In this document: positions 23,122 to 31,190 of the stretch, piece by piece | Layout: each line of letters starts with the position of its first letter | Numbering within the stretch: the first letter of the stretch is position 1 | From: a bacterium 336/3 | Lineage (GTDB): Bacteria; Bacteroidota; Bacteroidia; Cytophagales; Thermonemataceae | Assembly (NCBI GenBank): GCA_001281695.1 | Contig: LJIE01000001.1 | Coordinates: 378,107-442,106, forward strand | Direction: 5' to 3' | Length of the DNA stretch: 64,000 nt | Program-made: the position numbers and the translations under genes | Notes under the pieces: model-generated | Databases searched by the model: none | What the model saw: the letters and a program-made list of their open reading frames with translations, nothing else | Told to the model about the DNA's origin: nothing

Positions 23122-24422
23122 ATATTTTGTGTTTGGTTTTTGGTAATATAAATTTTTGCTCCCAATAATGTGCCTGGAAAAAACGATTTTACGAATTTAA
23201 CATATTCTTCGTCTGGCTTTTCTTCAATATTTCCAGTATTATTGAAAGTCATTGCTTTAAAAATTTCTTGATCTTTGCCTCTTACAACTTCTTGTGTTTT
23301 ATATTCACCATCAAAAAGTATTTGTGTATGTCCCGAAACTAAAATCATTTTAGATTTATTATCTTTCTCACCATCTCCTTTTAACTTAAAAAAGTTATCT
23401 ATCAGATTAATATATCCATTTCCACGCTTTTTCCAATCGTACTTTGATGTACTTGTAATACCTTGCTGTAATGCATAAAGTGTCCATAAATTTTCTTCTT
23501 CAAAAATTTTGCTTCTAAATAAAGACCATTTAGTGTATTTTGAAGATAATTCTTTCATTCTATCAACTATTGGTTGATTAGTTGATAGCTTAAATTTCTG
23601 ATGTATTGTATCTCCATAATTAAATATAACAAAATTGAATACTCCTTCATCATTATTTTCATTAATTTTAAAATATCCTATTACATAAAACCTATTTGTT
23701 GTTGAGTGTTCCTCTGCATTACTTAATGCTTCACCAATTACATTACACAACTGTGTTACAACCTTAGATGTTAGTTTTCGATTAACTTTTAATAAACATT
23801 GCTTTATATAATCTACTATTTGGGTATTATAAATTTCATTTTTAGCTCCTGTATTTTTACTGTCTCTGACACCTGTTATTAATTCAAATGGTGAAACATC
23901 TTTGAACTGCATATTTGTAATACCCAAATTTTTAAATATACCCACAGAATATAACAATTTTCTACAGGATTCATTCAAATCTTTGAAGTTTTTTGCTTGA
24001 ATTTTTCTTCTTTGTGCTATACTTTTATCAAACTTTAAAGCAATTTTATTGTAGTGAATAAAATCTCTTACCAAAACGTCCATACATATGGAAGCATCCA
24101 AATCTATTTTCTGATTATCTTGGTAATCTATTGTTAAGTTATATGTATCATTGATTAAAACACAAAATATATTTTGCAAAAAAACCATACTTTCTTCATA
24201 ACGCTCTGATAATGAAAATATTTGTGGCATTTTAAGAACTATAGAATCTGAATTTTTCTTCCATTTATTTATGGATATTATATGCTTAATATTAGATGAA
24301 TAAAGTGTATGATTATATCTTATGGAGTTTTTAATTTTAAAAGCTCTATTTATCTTATTCAAATATCTATCATAACTAATTTTTAAAAAAACAGGTTTTT
24401 TCTTAGCACAAATTTTCCTCAT
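23118..24422 (-). CDS. GHKL (histidine-kinase-like) ATPase
   Basis: Using the ATG at 24422 (a TTG lies 15 codons upstream) gives 434 residues. The N-terminal 210 residues are helical and basic without known motif. From about 225 the Bergerat ATPase fold appears: N box IGEALSNAEEHSTTN (about 226-240), G1-like NYGDT (about 268), and G2-like KKRGNGYINLI (about 330). A histidine phosphorylation site and receiver domain are absent, so this resembles anti-sigma kinase or MORC-type regulators rather than a two-component kinase. With the STAS-like and membrane proteins after it, it looks like a partner-switching module. Defence function is inferred, not shown. Confidence 0.82.
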   Translation of the reverse strand: MRKICAKKKPVFLKISYDRYLNKINRAFKIKNSIRYNHTLYSSNIKHIISINKWKKNSDSIVLKMPQIFSLSERYEESMVFLQNIFCVLINDTYNLTIDYQDNQKIDLDASICMDVLVRDFIHYNKIALKFDKSIAQRRKIQAKNFKDLNESCRKLLYSVGIFKNLGITNMQFKDVSPFELITGVRDSKNTGAKNEIYNTQIVDYIKQCLLKVNRKLTSKVVTQLCNVIGEALSNAEEHSTTNRFYVIGYFKINENNDEGVFNFVIFNYGDTIHQKFKLSTNQPIVDRMKELSSKYTKWSLFRSKIFEEENLWTLYALQQGITSTSKYDWKKRGNGYINLIDNFFKLKGDGEKDNKSKMILVSGHTQILFDGEYKTQEVVRGKDQEIFKAMTFNNTGNIEEKPDEEYVKFVKSFFPGTLLGAKIYITKNQTQNI

Positions 24423-24489
24423 TTCTATTTTTTTTGCAAATTTAAGTATATAAAATTTAATTAACAAAATTGATTAATATCAAAAAATC

Positions 24490-24687
24490 ATGACTAATAA
24501 ACTTGCAGATTATACAAACAAACTGAAAGAGCTTGGATTGGTAGAATCGCAACAATTAAATCAACTTAGTGAAAGATTTAATTGTTTCTTGGAAACTTTA
24601 CCATTAAGGTATTTAGAAATTATAGATTCTTCTGAACATGCAATGCATGATTTTAAAAATATAAAAAATCCTATAAAATATAAATGA
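24490..24687 (+). CDS. Small hypothetical protein divergent from the GHKL operon
   Basis: A 65-residue helical protein, MTNKLADYTNKLKELGLVES..., with no recognised domain. It begins 67 bases from the GHKL gene's ATG in the opposite direction, sharing a short AT-rich promoter region with it. It may be the regulator or antidote of that operon, but it could also be a remnant. Confidence 0.5.
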   Translation: MTNKLADYTNKLKELGLVESQQLNQLSERFNCFLETLPLRYLEIIDSSEHAMHDFKNIKNPIKYK

Positions 24688-24728
24688 CAATTAATAAAGT
24701 TAGCCATCCTTTTGATAAACTTTAAAAG

Positions 24729-25091
24729 TTATTTTGCGATTAGAACTGAAATTTTTTTGATTTTTTCAAAATATTCATTCCAATACTTAGCTTCATCTGA
24801 GGGATTATTGACATCTGAATAGAAGAATATAGATTCTATGTTTCCTTTTTCATTGAAAATTATATGTTTAGGATTAGTTATAATACTTTTTAAGAATTCA
24901 TCTGTTAATTTTTCATATTTGGTATATATAGGTTGTTTATCATAAGGATATTCCTCTTTAATACTTTCTTTAAACTCCATAGAGTTCCAACCTAAAGGCA
25001 TGTATTCTCGGTTGAAGACAAACCACTCATTTTTGGAGTTTTTTTTCATGCCATAGGGCATATTAATTCTAAAAAAATCAGATAGAGCCAT
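24729..25091 (-). CDS. Hypothetical protein, last gene of seven-gene cargo operon
   Basis: The 120-residue protein begins MALSDFFRINMPYGMKKNSKNEWF and contains NREYMPLGWNS, a phrase I associate with widespread bacterial hypothetical proteins of about this length. Otherwise mixed alpha-beta. It starts four bases after the coiled-coil gene. Confidence 0.7.
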   Translation of the reverse strand: MALSDFFRINMPYGMKKNSKNEWFVFNREYMPLGWNSMEFKESIKEEYPYDKQPIYTKYEKLTDEFLKSIITNPKHIIFNEKGNIESIFFYSDVNNPSDEAKYWNEYFEKIKKISVLIAK

Positions 25092-25095
25092 TATA

Positions 25096-26091
25096 TTATT
25101 TTAAAAAAGTTATGGGATTTATTTTTTCAACTTGACTAAATCCTTTTGTTTTATTGAACTTCATATTATGAATGAAGTTAGAGATAGAATCAGAAGGGTC
25201 TATTTTTTCAAGATTAATTTTTTCAAGAGTTTCTTTAGGTATTGCCACAGAAAGTATAGCCTGCTCTTCCATCAAACCTGTTTTTGTACTCAAAACTTCT
25301 CCAACGGCATTAACAAAAACGAATTTTATAGGTAAAAAAGAAAAAAACTCTTGTGCAATTCTTAAAACACTGCTACATACATAATCTTGGTATAGCTCAT
25401 AGAATCTTGATGGTGTAATTTTTTTCTTAGATAACTTTCCTGATGCTAGTTGTGAGAGTACAAAGTCTGGTATCACAGTTGTTCCATTTACCATTAAATC
25501 AACCTCAACATAATCTTTTTCAATACTTACTTTAAATCCACTGCCTACATCTTTCAATTCAGAAAAGGGATTGAGATATTCGATTGCTTCTTTATAAGCA
25601 TTTATATCTTTGGCTAATACATTTTTTGCTAAATTCTGGCTTTTCTCCCAATCAATCATATCTTGATGATACTGATTCATTGCTAAATCAAAATCTTTTT
25701 CATCTTCTTTTTTAGCTTGTAGTACTGAAACCTTGAGTTTTTCTATTTTTTTATTTGTTGATCCAAAAAGTTTATCTAAGAAATTAGGCTTAAAATTATC
25801 TAGCTTAAACTGAGCATCTTTTTCATGTTTATTGGCTATTTTTGGCTTTTCTGGTGCAGTTTCATTTATTACTTCCTCCCAATTAACTTTATCATTAGCC
25901 TCTTTGTGTATTGATGTAATTAAGTTAAGATAATTTTCATATTCTACTACAGCTTGTTGAGCATTATTAAATTCTTCTTGCTTTTGTAATAATTTATATT
26001 GTTTGGCAATAGCTTGACTTCTTTTTTGTTCAGCTTTTTCTAATTTTCTTATTATAGCCATGCCAGTTCTGAAATTTCCTTTCCATCCCAT
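25096..26091 (-). CDS. Coiled-coil protein with C-terminal globular domain
   Basis: The 331 residues start MGWKGNFRTGMAIIRKLEKAEQKRSQAIAKQYK..., a basic coiled coil (about 12-75), then an acidic linker with a second coiled coil (about 100-160), and from about 175 a globular beta-rich domain with GSGFKVSIEKDYVEVDLMVNG, IPDFVLSQLASGKLSKK and a final IHNMKFNKTKGFSQVEKI. I know proteins with this layout only as hypotheticals across many phyla. It is in the middle of the cargo operon, between genes with gaps of 4 and 18 bases. Confidence 0.7.
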   Translation of the reverse strand: MGWKGNFRTGMAIIRKLEKAEQKRSQAIAKQYKLLQKQEEFNNAQQAVVEYENYLNLITSIHKEANDKVNWEEVINETAPEKPKIANKHEKDAQFKLDNFKPNFLDKLFGSTNKKIEKLKVSVLQAKKEDEKDFDLAMNQYHQDMIDWEKSQNLAKNVLAKDINAYKEAIEYLNPFSELKDVGSGFKVSIEKDYVEVDLMVNGTTVIPDFVLSQLASGKLSKKKITPSRFYELYQDYVCSSVLRIAQEFFSFLPIKFVFVNAVGEVLSTKTGLMEEQAILSVAIPKETLEKINLEKIDPSDSISNFIHNMKFNKTKGFSQVEKINPITFLK

Positions 26092-26109
26092 ATGTTAACT
26101 ATTTTTAAA

Positions 26110-26427
26110 TTATATATTTTTGTTTACATAATATTTTTCAAAAAACTTATAAACTTCCTTATGAGAAAATTTTGAAGAATCAAAAATTGCAATAATCTCT
26201 CCATACTGATCATAATATTTTCCTGTAATTTGTAGCTCTCCTCCATAATAACCATTATCTGTTATAAATTTTTTAAGAGCCGATCCTCCATCTTTCATAG
26301 CAATTTTTGAAAAAATAAAATCCTCGTCTGTAATTATACCTTTGTTATTTAAAATATCTACAATATTCTGAGTACGTTTCTTTTCAAAATTATTAAAAAA
26401 CTCTTCCCAATTAAAATCTATGTCCAT
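26110..26427 (-). CDS. Small hypothetical protein of cargo operon
   Basis: A 105-residue protein with an acidic start (MDIDFNWEEFFNNFEKKRTQN), a helix-turn-helix-like middle and the phrase GGELQITGKYYDQYGEIIAIFDS. No domain recognised. It is spaced 10 and 18 bases from its neighbours. Confidence 0.65.
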   Translation of the reverse strand: MDIDFNWEEFFNNFEKKRTQNIVDILNNKGIITDEDFIFSKIAMKDGGSALKKFITDNGYYGGELQITGKYYDQYGEIIAIFDSSKFSHKEVYKFFEKYYVNKNI

Positions 26428-26437
26428 GATTATAAGT

Positions 26438-26818
26438 TTATTTTAAAACATGATGTGCTAAAACTTTATGTACTTCATATATATCTACTGATTTATTGAA
26501 TTGCTTTTTAATACTAGGTTGTTGTTCGCTTGATATCCAGATTTTTAGTTCAGCATCTAAGTCAAAAGTTCCTGCGGTTTCGATACTGAACCTAGAAATA
26601 CTCTTGTAAAGAATAGTTTTGTATTCAACCTTGCTACCTGTTAAACCTTGCACATCAATTAGAATAAGTCGTTTATTTGTGAAGATAAAAGTATCACGAA
26701 TTAATTTGAACCCTAACTCAATGGATTCCCCATCCATAAGTAGCTTTCCATATTTTTGTGATAATTCGTCTTGGCTGACAGCTCCTGCATTGCCAAGAAG
26801 TGATGAAAAAAGTCCCAT
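26438..26818 (-). CDS. Bacterial PH-domain protein
   Basis: From the ATG at 26818 the protein has 126 residues. It matches the bacterial PH domain (bPH, PF08000-like): MGLFSSLLGNAGAVSQDEL, then FIFTNKRLILIDVQGLTGSKVEYKTILYKSISRFSIETAGTFDLDAELKIW, with the typical TNKRLILID turn. PH-like domains bind proteins or membranes; bacterial copies are cytoplasmic and of unknown ligand. Genes of this kind are common single genes in host chromosomes, which suggests that the operon was gained from a host. Confidence 0.82.
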   Translation of the reverse strand: MGLFSSLLGNAGAVSQDELSQKYGKLLMDGESIELGFKLIRDTFIFTNKRLILIDVQGLTGSKVEYKTILYKSISRFSIETAGTFDLDAELKIWISSEQQPSIKKQFNKSVDIYEVHKVLAHHVLK

Positions 26819-26837
26819 ATTTTTATTGATTTTACGT

Positions 26838-27617
26838 TTATTCAAATTCTCTGTATTTTACATAAATAGGTTCATTCCAGTTGCAAACTCCCCCATGATG
26901 CGAACATGCACCTCTTCCTGTTGCCATAGATGTGCTACCATCACAACAACGAGTTATGTATCCAGTAACTCTTGTTAATTCAGGATTGTATAAATCCCAT
27001 AATTGACTTGCTTCTTTGTTACCCTGTTGTTTCAAAAACTTGATTTCTGATAAAGATTCTGGTTTTTGCCCATTATTATAATAAGCTTTTGCAAGGGCAA
27101 TTATGATACTATCATTATTTGTTATTTTACGTGCTTCGGAAAGATATTCTATTGTCTTAGTTTTCAAATTTTGTTTTGAGTAAATGAAGGCTATCTTAGC
27201 ATAGGCATATTCATTTTGTTTTATTTTAATTGATTTTTCATAGTTTTTCATAGCATCTTGAAAGTTGTTTTTATAAAAAGCACTATCTCCATTTTTGATG
27301 CATATATCTAAGCTATCAATATCTCTTTTTTCTGTTTTAGGTTGTTTTTCAACTTTTTCTTCATCTCCTGCTTTTTTTTGTTCTGAAGCCGTTGCTTTTG
27401 ATATAGTTTTTTGATTTTGTTGTGATTCTTCTTTTGGAATAGCCCCTACAAACACAAAAAAGGATAAAATCATTGCCCAAAAGTATGTTTTTATAACTAC
27501 TTTTCTTGTTCTTTTACTTGGATCGCTTTGCCAAAAAACTGCTTTTTTGGGAGCAAAAAGCCCATAAATTAATAAAATAAGGTTTAAGAAGGTTATGAAA
27601 AAGAAAAACTCTGCCAT
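26838..27617 (-). CDS. Membrane TPR protein with cysteine-rich DUF3761-like end
   Basis: The 259 residues hold two transmembrane helices (about 4-22 and 47-63), a lysine- and glutamate-rich linker, TPR repeats (about 105-195, with NGDSAFYKNNFQDAMKNYEKSIKI) and a C-terminal segment TRCCDGSTSMATGRGACSHHGGVC. The last motif is close to DUF3761, a small metal- or disulfide-type module (CxDGT...GACSHHGGV) typical of exported proteins. It lies two bases from the nuclease-like gene. Function not known. Confidence 0.75.
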   Translation of the reverse strand: MAEFFFFITFLNLILLIYGLFAPKKAVFWQSDPSKRTRKVVIKTYFWAMILSFFVFVGAIPKEESQQNQKTISKATASEQKKAGDEEKVEKQPKTEKRDIDSLDICIKNGDSAFYKNNFQDAMKNYEKSIKIKQNEYAYAKIAFIYSKQNLKTKTIEYLSEARKITNNDSIIIALAKAYYNNGQKPESLSEIKFLKQQGNKEASQLWDLYNPELTRVTGYITRCCDGSTSMATGRGACSHHGGVCNWNEPIYVKYREFE

Positions 27618-27619
27618 AA

Positions 27620-28183
27620 TTATAAATTTTGCTTTCCAGAAAGAGACTTTAAATAAATATAATTAATAGCTTTTTTTTCTACCTCAAATTGAGTAATAAC
27701 ATTCTGATCTATGATATGGCTTTCTACTTGATTTATGTGAAAAAAAAACAACCTATTGGGGTTTTTACTTAAACCTGTAAACCCAATGGCTACAAAAACA
27801 GGTCTATCAGGCTTGTTTAGTTTTCTATATCTCTCAAATTGATAATCTTTACACCAAATCAATGTACCATCTTTTTCAAAACCGTATCGATATTTACACT
27901 CAACAAAGAAGTATCCTTTAGTAGTTTTACACTGAAAGAATAAGTCTGGGTTTAATGATGATTTAGCAAACCTTTTCTTATTTCTTTCATAAATATCAGT
28001 TCTTGTAATTAAGTCGTAGGCACCAGTAGGAAATAAGTTATCCTCAACATACGCTTCAAACATTTCTGCTTTGTAAAAACTCGTTGGTTTCACAACTTCT
28101 CCTTTCATATTGGAGAGCCTCTGTATCATGATTTTTCCGCTTTCTGATATTTTTTGAGCTAGTTTTATTATATCTGTAAACAT
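27620..28183 (-). CDS. PD-(D/E)XK nuclease-fold protein
   Basis: The 187-residue protein has a restriction-endonuclease-like core: FEAYVEDNLFPTGAYDLITRT as the first helix and strand, NPDLFFQCKTTKGYFFVECKYRYGF as the catalytic PD...ECK motif (Asp near residue 93, Glu-x-Lys near 109-111). A later helix follows with YRKLNKPDRPVFVAIGFTG. Such stand-alone domains occur in genome-defence loci and as general hypotheticals. Here it is the second gene of the seven-gene operon. Confidence 0.78.
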   Translation of the reverse strand: MFTDIIKLAQKISESGKIMIQRLSNMKGEVVKPTSFYKAEMFEAYVEDNLFPTGAYDLITRTDIYERNKKRFAKSSLNPDLFFQCKTTKGYFFVECKYRYGFEKDGTLIWCKDYQFERYRKLNKPDRPVFVAIGFTGLSKNPNRLFFFHINQVESHIIDQNVITQFEVEKKAINYIYLKSLSGKQNL

Positions 28184-28184
28184 A

Positions 28185-29201
28185 TCAATTTTTTAAATAA
28201 AGTAATTCTTTAGATGTAACAGTAGGTTTTTTGACTTCTCTCGTTGCCCATTCTTCTTCTAAAACAATTGCCACAACATCTATTGCTGCCTGAATACCAT
28301 ATAAATCATTAGGATTTTTAATACCAATATAAAATGTTTGCCCAGCACCACCAGGCATTTTCACGATACCAGACTTTATATTAAGTCTGGTTCCACTTGT
28401 GAAATAACTATAGGCTGCCTTTAATTCAAATAATTGGCTATTGTTATAGTCAAGTAAATATACATCACAATAATCACTACCAGGAGGGGCAGTCAGCATA
28501 TTAATACCAATACTAGTTGCTCCAGTTTTATCTACCAATTTTGATAGTTGACCAAGAAGATTGAACGCAAGTTTAGCCTTATTAATATCGGATTTTTCTC
28601 TAGAAGCAGAAAATTCATAATACCATTCTTGTGTATTTTTAGGTAAATTAACAGGTACTGTGATTCTAGATTTCCCATTTTTAAAAGTTGCATTGGAACC
28701 ACTATTTACATAAAAATCTGTAACTGGAACAATGCTGATAGGCTTGTATTCTTTTTTCACTAAATAATTTTCTTTGACTGTATTATAGATAGTATCATAA
28801 ACAATTCTTTTATAAACATTACTATCAAATTTTTTTGTAGCATCACTCATAGGTATTCTTTGTAATTTAAATTTACAAACTCTACCTCCTAAAGATGAAT
28901 TATAAAACCTGAATTGATAAATCCCTGTTTTATTAATATTAAGGACTTTATTATCTATTTTTTTACTTTTGTAATCCATGAATTTTGAAGAAACATTCCA
29001 TTCTGAAATTTCTATTTCCTTGAGTTCCTTTCCATTCACTTCTTGAAAACTGAAAATTAATTGATCTCCTTCCGCAAAACCAAAATAAAAAACTTCTTGA
29101 CCAACAGCAGCTACTTTAAAAGTATTTTCTGCTATGTCTATTGGAGTTTGTGCTATAGCAATTGAGGATATAAATAGTAGCAGTGGTAGAATTTTTTTCA
29201 T
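28185..29201 (-). CDS. Secreted beta-rich protein, first gene of cargo operon
   Basis: This 338-residue protein starts with a clean signal peptide (MKKILPLLLFISSIAIAQTP). The mature part is beta-rich: an N-terminal jelly-roll-like region with GQEVFYFGFAEGDQLIFSFQEVNGKELKEIEI, where a GDxxxFxFxE phrase recalls carbohydrate-binding folds, then EWYYEFSASREKSDINKAKLAF and a second beta domain. No catalytic motif is visible. It opens the operon, and a copy of the 17-bp palindrome lies 57 bases upstream. Confidence 0.72.
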   Translation of the reverse strand: MKKILPLLLFISSIAIAQTPIDIAENTFKVAAVGQEVFYFGFAEGDQLIFSFQEVNGKELKEIEISEWNVSSKFMDYKSKKIDNKVLNINKTGIYQFRFYNSSLGGRVCKFKLQRIPMSDATKKFDSNVYKRIVYDTIYNTVKENYLVKKEYKPISIVPVTDFYVNSGSNATFKNGKSRITVPVNLPKNTQEWYYEFSASREKSDINKAKLAFNLLGQLSKLVDKTGATSIGINMLTAPPGSDYCDVYLLDYNNSQLFELKAAYSYFTSGTRLNIKSGIVKMPGGAGQTFYIGIKNPNDLYGIQAAIDVVAIVLEEEWATREVKKPTVTSKELLYLKN

Positions 29202-29240
29202 GATGTAATTTTTGTTAAAATTTTCTTAGCAAAATATGTA

Positions 29241-29300
29241 ATAAAAAATTGCTACGCATCAGGGAATCCCTGATTTTGCAGTGGTGTAATGAAATAATTT
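29241..29300. promoter_or_regulatory. Repeated element with 17-bp palindrome, copy 1
   Basis: ATCAGGGA-A-TCCCTGAT (29258-29274) is a perfect palindrome within a stretch of roughly 60 bases that is nearly identical to 37652-37712. Both lie directly upstream of leftward cargo operons. A shared operator or promoter is the simple explanation. Confidence 0.75.
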
Positions 29301-29435
29301 TTTTTAACTTTTTTTGATGGGTTTTCTTGTTTAATTCTGAAAAAACAAAGTATTAGTTGTTTGAATCAACTTTGTAGATATGTAATATTATAGGTGTTTT
29401 TTATACTTTTTTACTTTGAAAAACAAAGTATATGC

Positions 29436-29470
29436 ACAAAAAAGAAGCCTTCGACCAAAAAATCGAAGGC
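29436..29470 (-). terminator. Terminator of the amidoligase operon
   Basis: GCCTTCGA (29447-29454) and TCGAAGGC (29463-29470) form an 8-bp stem; on the minus strand it is followed by TTCTTTTTTG. It lies 37 bases beyond the stop of the leftward gene. Confidence 0.75.
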
Positions 29471-29506
29471 AAAATCAGTAAGAAAATATCACAAATTTAG
29501 AGTGAG

Positions 29507-29743
29507 TTATTGCTCAATTAGATACCCCACATTGACAAGACTTTTAACAAAATTAGAGGCATTGTTGTAAGATACTTTTTTACCTGTCGTTTCCTCATAT
29601 CGTTGAGCAAAACCTTTCATAAAAGTGGAAAGGTCTTCCTGAGAGGCAAATTTACTTCCATTCCTGATGGACTCAACAACTCCTTTGTAATCGCTGCCTT
29701 CTACTATTTGATTTTCATTCTGAATTTGAAACTTCATATCCAT
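29507..29743 (-). CDS. Small protein paired with amidoligase
   Basis: The 78 residues include YKGVVESIRNGSKFASQEDLSTFMKGFAQRYEETTGKKVSY when read along, and end NFVKSLVNVGYLIEQ. The pattern (a short helical protein with FA-R and G-x-x-I/V-x-Y-x-N-A) is familiar from phages, where it stands next to other small genes. It follows the amidoligase by 52 bases on the same strand, and a terminator follows. It may be a substrate or partner. Confidence 0.65.
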   Translation of the reverse strand: MDMKFQIQNENQIVEGSDYKGVVESIRNGSKFASQEDLSTFMKGFAQRYEETTGKKVSYNNASNFVKSLVNVGYLIEQ

Positions 29744-29795
29744 ATATTTTAATGTTTATATTTTAAACTAATTTTTATATTATTGAGAGGAGTTT

Positions 29796-30728
29796 TTAAT
29801 TCAACTCCTCTATTCTCTCAGCATAAAAAGCAATTATTTCCTCTTGGTTAAACTCTGTAAGGCTTTCCAAACTTGTGTTGGTTAAGATTTTAATTTTTGA
29901 TGCTTCAACTAAGTTATGTAAAAATAATATCCAATTTTTAATTTTCAAGAATTCGATTGTTCCACTATGCTGTCTAAATTCAATGGTTCTATGCCTTGCA
30001 TAAGAATCTGTATTTATTTTTTTATATCTTGTACCCATTGCTCTTGTAATCTGCTGGAGGTTAGTGGCTTCTTTAATTTCTGAAACATTTTGTTTTAAAC
30101 TTTGACAGTAGGTATTTGTATTTCCTCTTCTGCTTGGAGGCATAAATTTATCAATGGTATCTTCTAGTTTTGCATAATTTATTAAAAGGTTTTTCCAAGT
30201 TTGAAGGTTAAATGCTTCTGCATCAAAATGAATGTGCAATCCACAAGTCTTGTTGATTCTTGCACCATACTCTTTCAATGCTTGGCAAACTTTTTCAAGT
30301 TGTTCCAATCTATCTGCTCCCTGCAATATTGGGCTAACCAATTCAAAAGTAACTCCATCAGCTCTGAGACTTCCATCAGAAATTATTTTCCAGTAATCTC
30401 TCGTTGTATGGTTGTAGTCATTAAGTTGGCAATTTACCCCTTTGCTTTGAATCAAATCTCTCAGTGCTTCTTTTGTTTTACCTCGTTTTACAAAAGATTC
30501 AATTTCAACTCCAAACTTTCTGCCAAAGGGGATTAATCTGAAATCAATGTTTTGGCTTGCATTTTGTCTTTGAGTGCCATTAAGTTTTGCATATACATTT
30601 TGTACAAATCCATAACCGACTCCCATGATTTGAGCAACATCTGTTCGAGTCAGTCCCAATCCTAAAAGTTGTTTTATTTTCTCAGTTTTGGTAGTGTTTG
30701 TCTGGGCTAATATTTGTTCTTGTGTCAT
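29796..30728 (-). CDS. HTH-amidoligase fusion protein
   Basis: The 310-residue protein begins with a helix-turn-helix (about 14-50, IKQLLGLGLTRTDVAQIMGVGYGFVQNVY) and continues with an amidoligase domain: FGVEIES (73-79), WKIISDGSLRADGVTFELVSPIL (about 113-135), CGLHIHFDAE (162-171) and RHRTIEFRQHSGT (about 248-260). These are the motifs of the glutamine-synthetase-like amidoligase family, thought to form amide or peptide bonds with ATP. Its substrate is unknown. Fusion to a DNA-binding domain suggests action on DNA-bound protein, or self-regulation. It is a leftward gene with its own upstream region. Confidence 0.85.
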   Translation of the reverse strand: MTQEQILAQTNTTKTEKIKQLLGLGLTRTDVAQIMGVGYGFVQNVYAKLNGTQRQNASQNIDFRLIPFGRKFGVEIESFVKRGKTKEALRDLIQSKGVNCQLNDYNHTTRDYWKIISDGSLRADGVTFELVSPILQGADRLEQLEKVCQALKEYGARINKTCGLHIHFDAEAFNLQTWKNLLINYAKLEDTIDKFMPPSRRGNTNTYCQSLKQNVSEIKEATNLQQITRAMGTRYKKINTDSYARHRTIEFRQHSGTIEFLKIKNWILFLHNLVEASKIKILTNTSLESLTEFNQEEIIAFYAERIEELN

Positions 30729-30920
30729 CTGCTTTGCTTTGTTTTAATTACATAACAAAGTAGCAATTTAGTTTCCTCTATATCAAGTATTTATGTATGT
30801 ATTTTGACTGAAAAACGAAAGTTTTATTACATAAGATTATTTTCATAAATATATTTACAATAACTTGATTATCAATTATATAAGTAGCTATTTTGTCATA
30901 CATTTAAAGTACTAAAAAAT

Positions 30921-31175
30921 ATGGCAAAGTTTATAAAACCAAACAAAAGTACAGTAGCTCATGCGGATAATCATAGAAGTGTGAATCTTGATTTAGTAAC
31001 AGATTGGACATGGAAGAAAATCACTTTGATAAGCCAAAAAAAGGAAGGAGTAACCAAATTCATAAAGTTTTTTGGATACGAAGTAGAATTTATCTTTATA
31101 AACAATAAAAAGATAACACACTTATTTGCTGATGAAAAATCATTAAACGAATATCTTAAAAAAATAGAAGGGTAG
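30921..31175 (+). CDS. Small hypothetical protein
   Basis: An 84-residue basic protein: MAKFIKPNKSTVAHADNHRSVNLDLVTDW, then beta strands TKFIKFFGYEVEFIFINNKKITHLFADE and a C-terminal helix. Not recognised. Divergent from the amidoligase gene across a 192-base AT-rich gap, and convergent with the HTH gene at 31181, with a shared terminator. Confidence 0.65.
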   Translation: MAKFIKPNKSTVAHADNHRSVNLDLVTDWTWKKITLISQKKEGVTKFIKFFGYEVEFIFINNKKITHLFADEKSLNEYLKKIEG

Positions 31176-31190
31176 CCAACCTACCCTTTT
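31168..31190. terminator. Bidirectional terminator between convergent genes
   Basis: AAGGGTAG (31168-31175) and CTACCCTT (31181-31188) form a stem that overlaps the ends of both flanking genes and ends in TTTT on the plus strand. Confidence 0.8.

Noticed and set aside
28185-29201. First cargo gene as phage structural protein
   Set aside because: It has a clear signal peptide, which virion proteins lack, and lies in an operon without phage genes.
30760-30780. Another immunity operator copy near TCAAGTATTTATGTAT
   Set aside because: The right half site does not match TACTTGT; the similarity is limited to ten bases.
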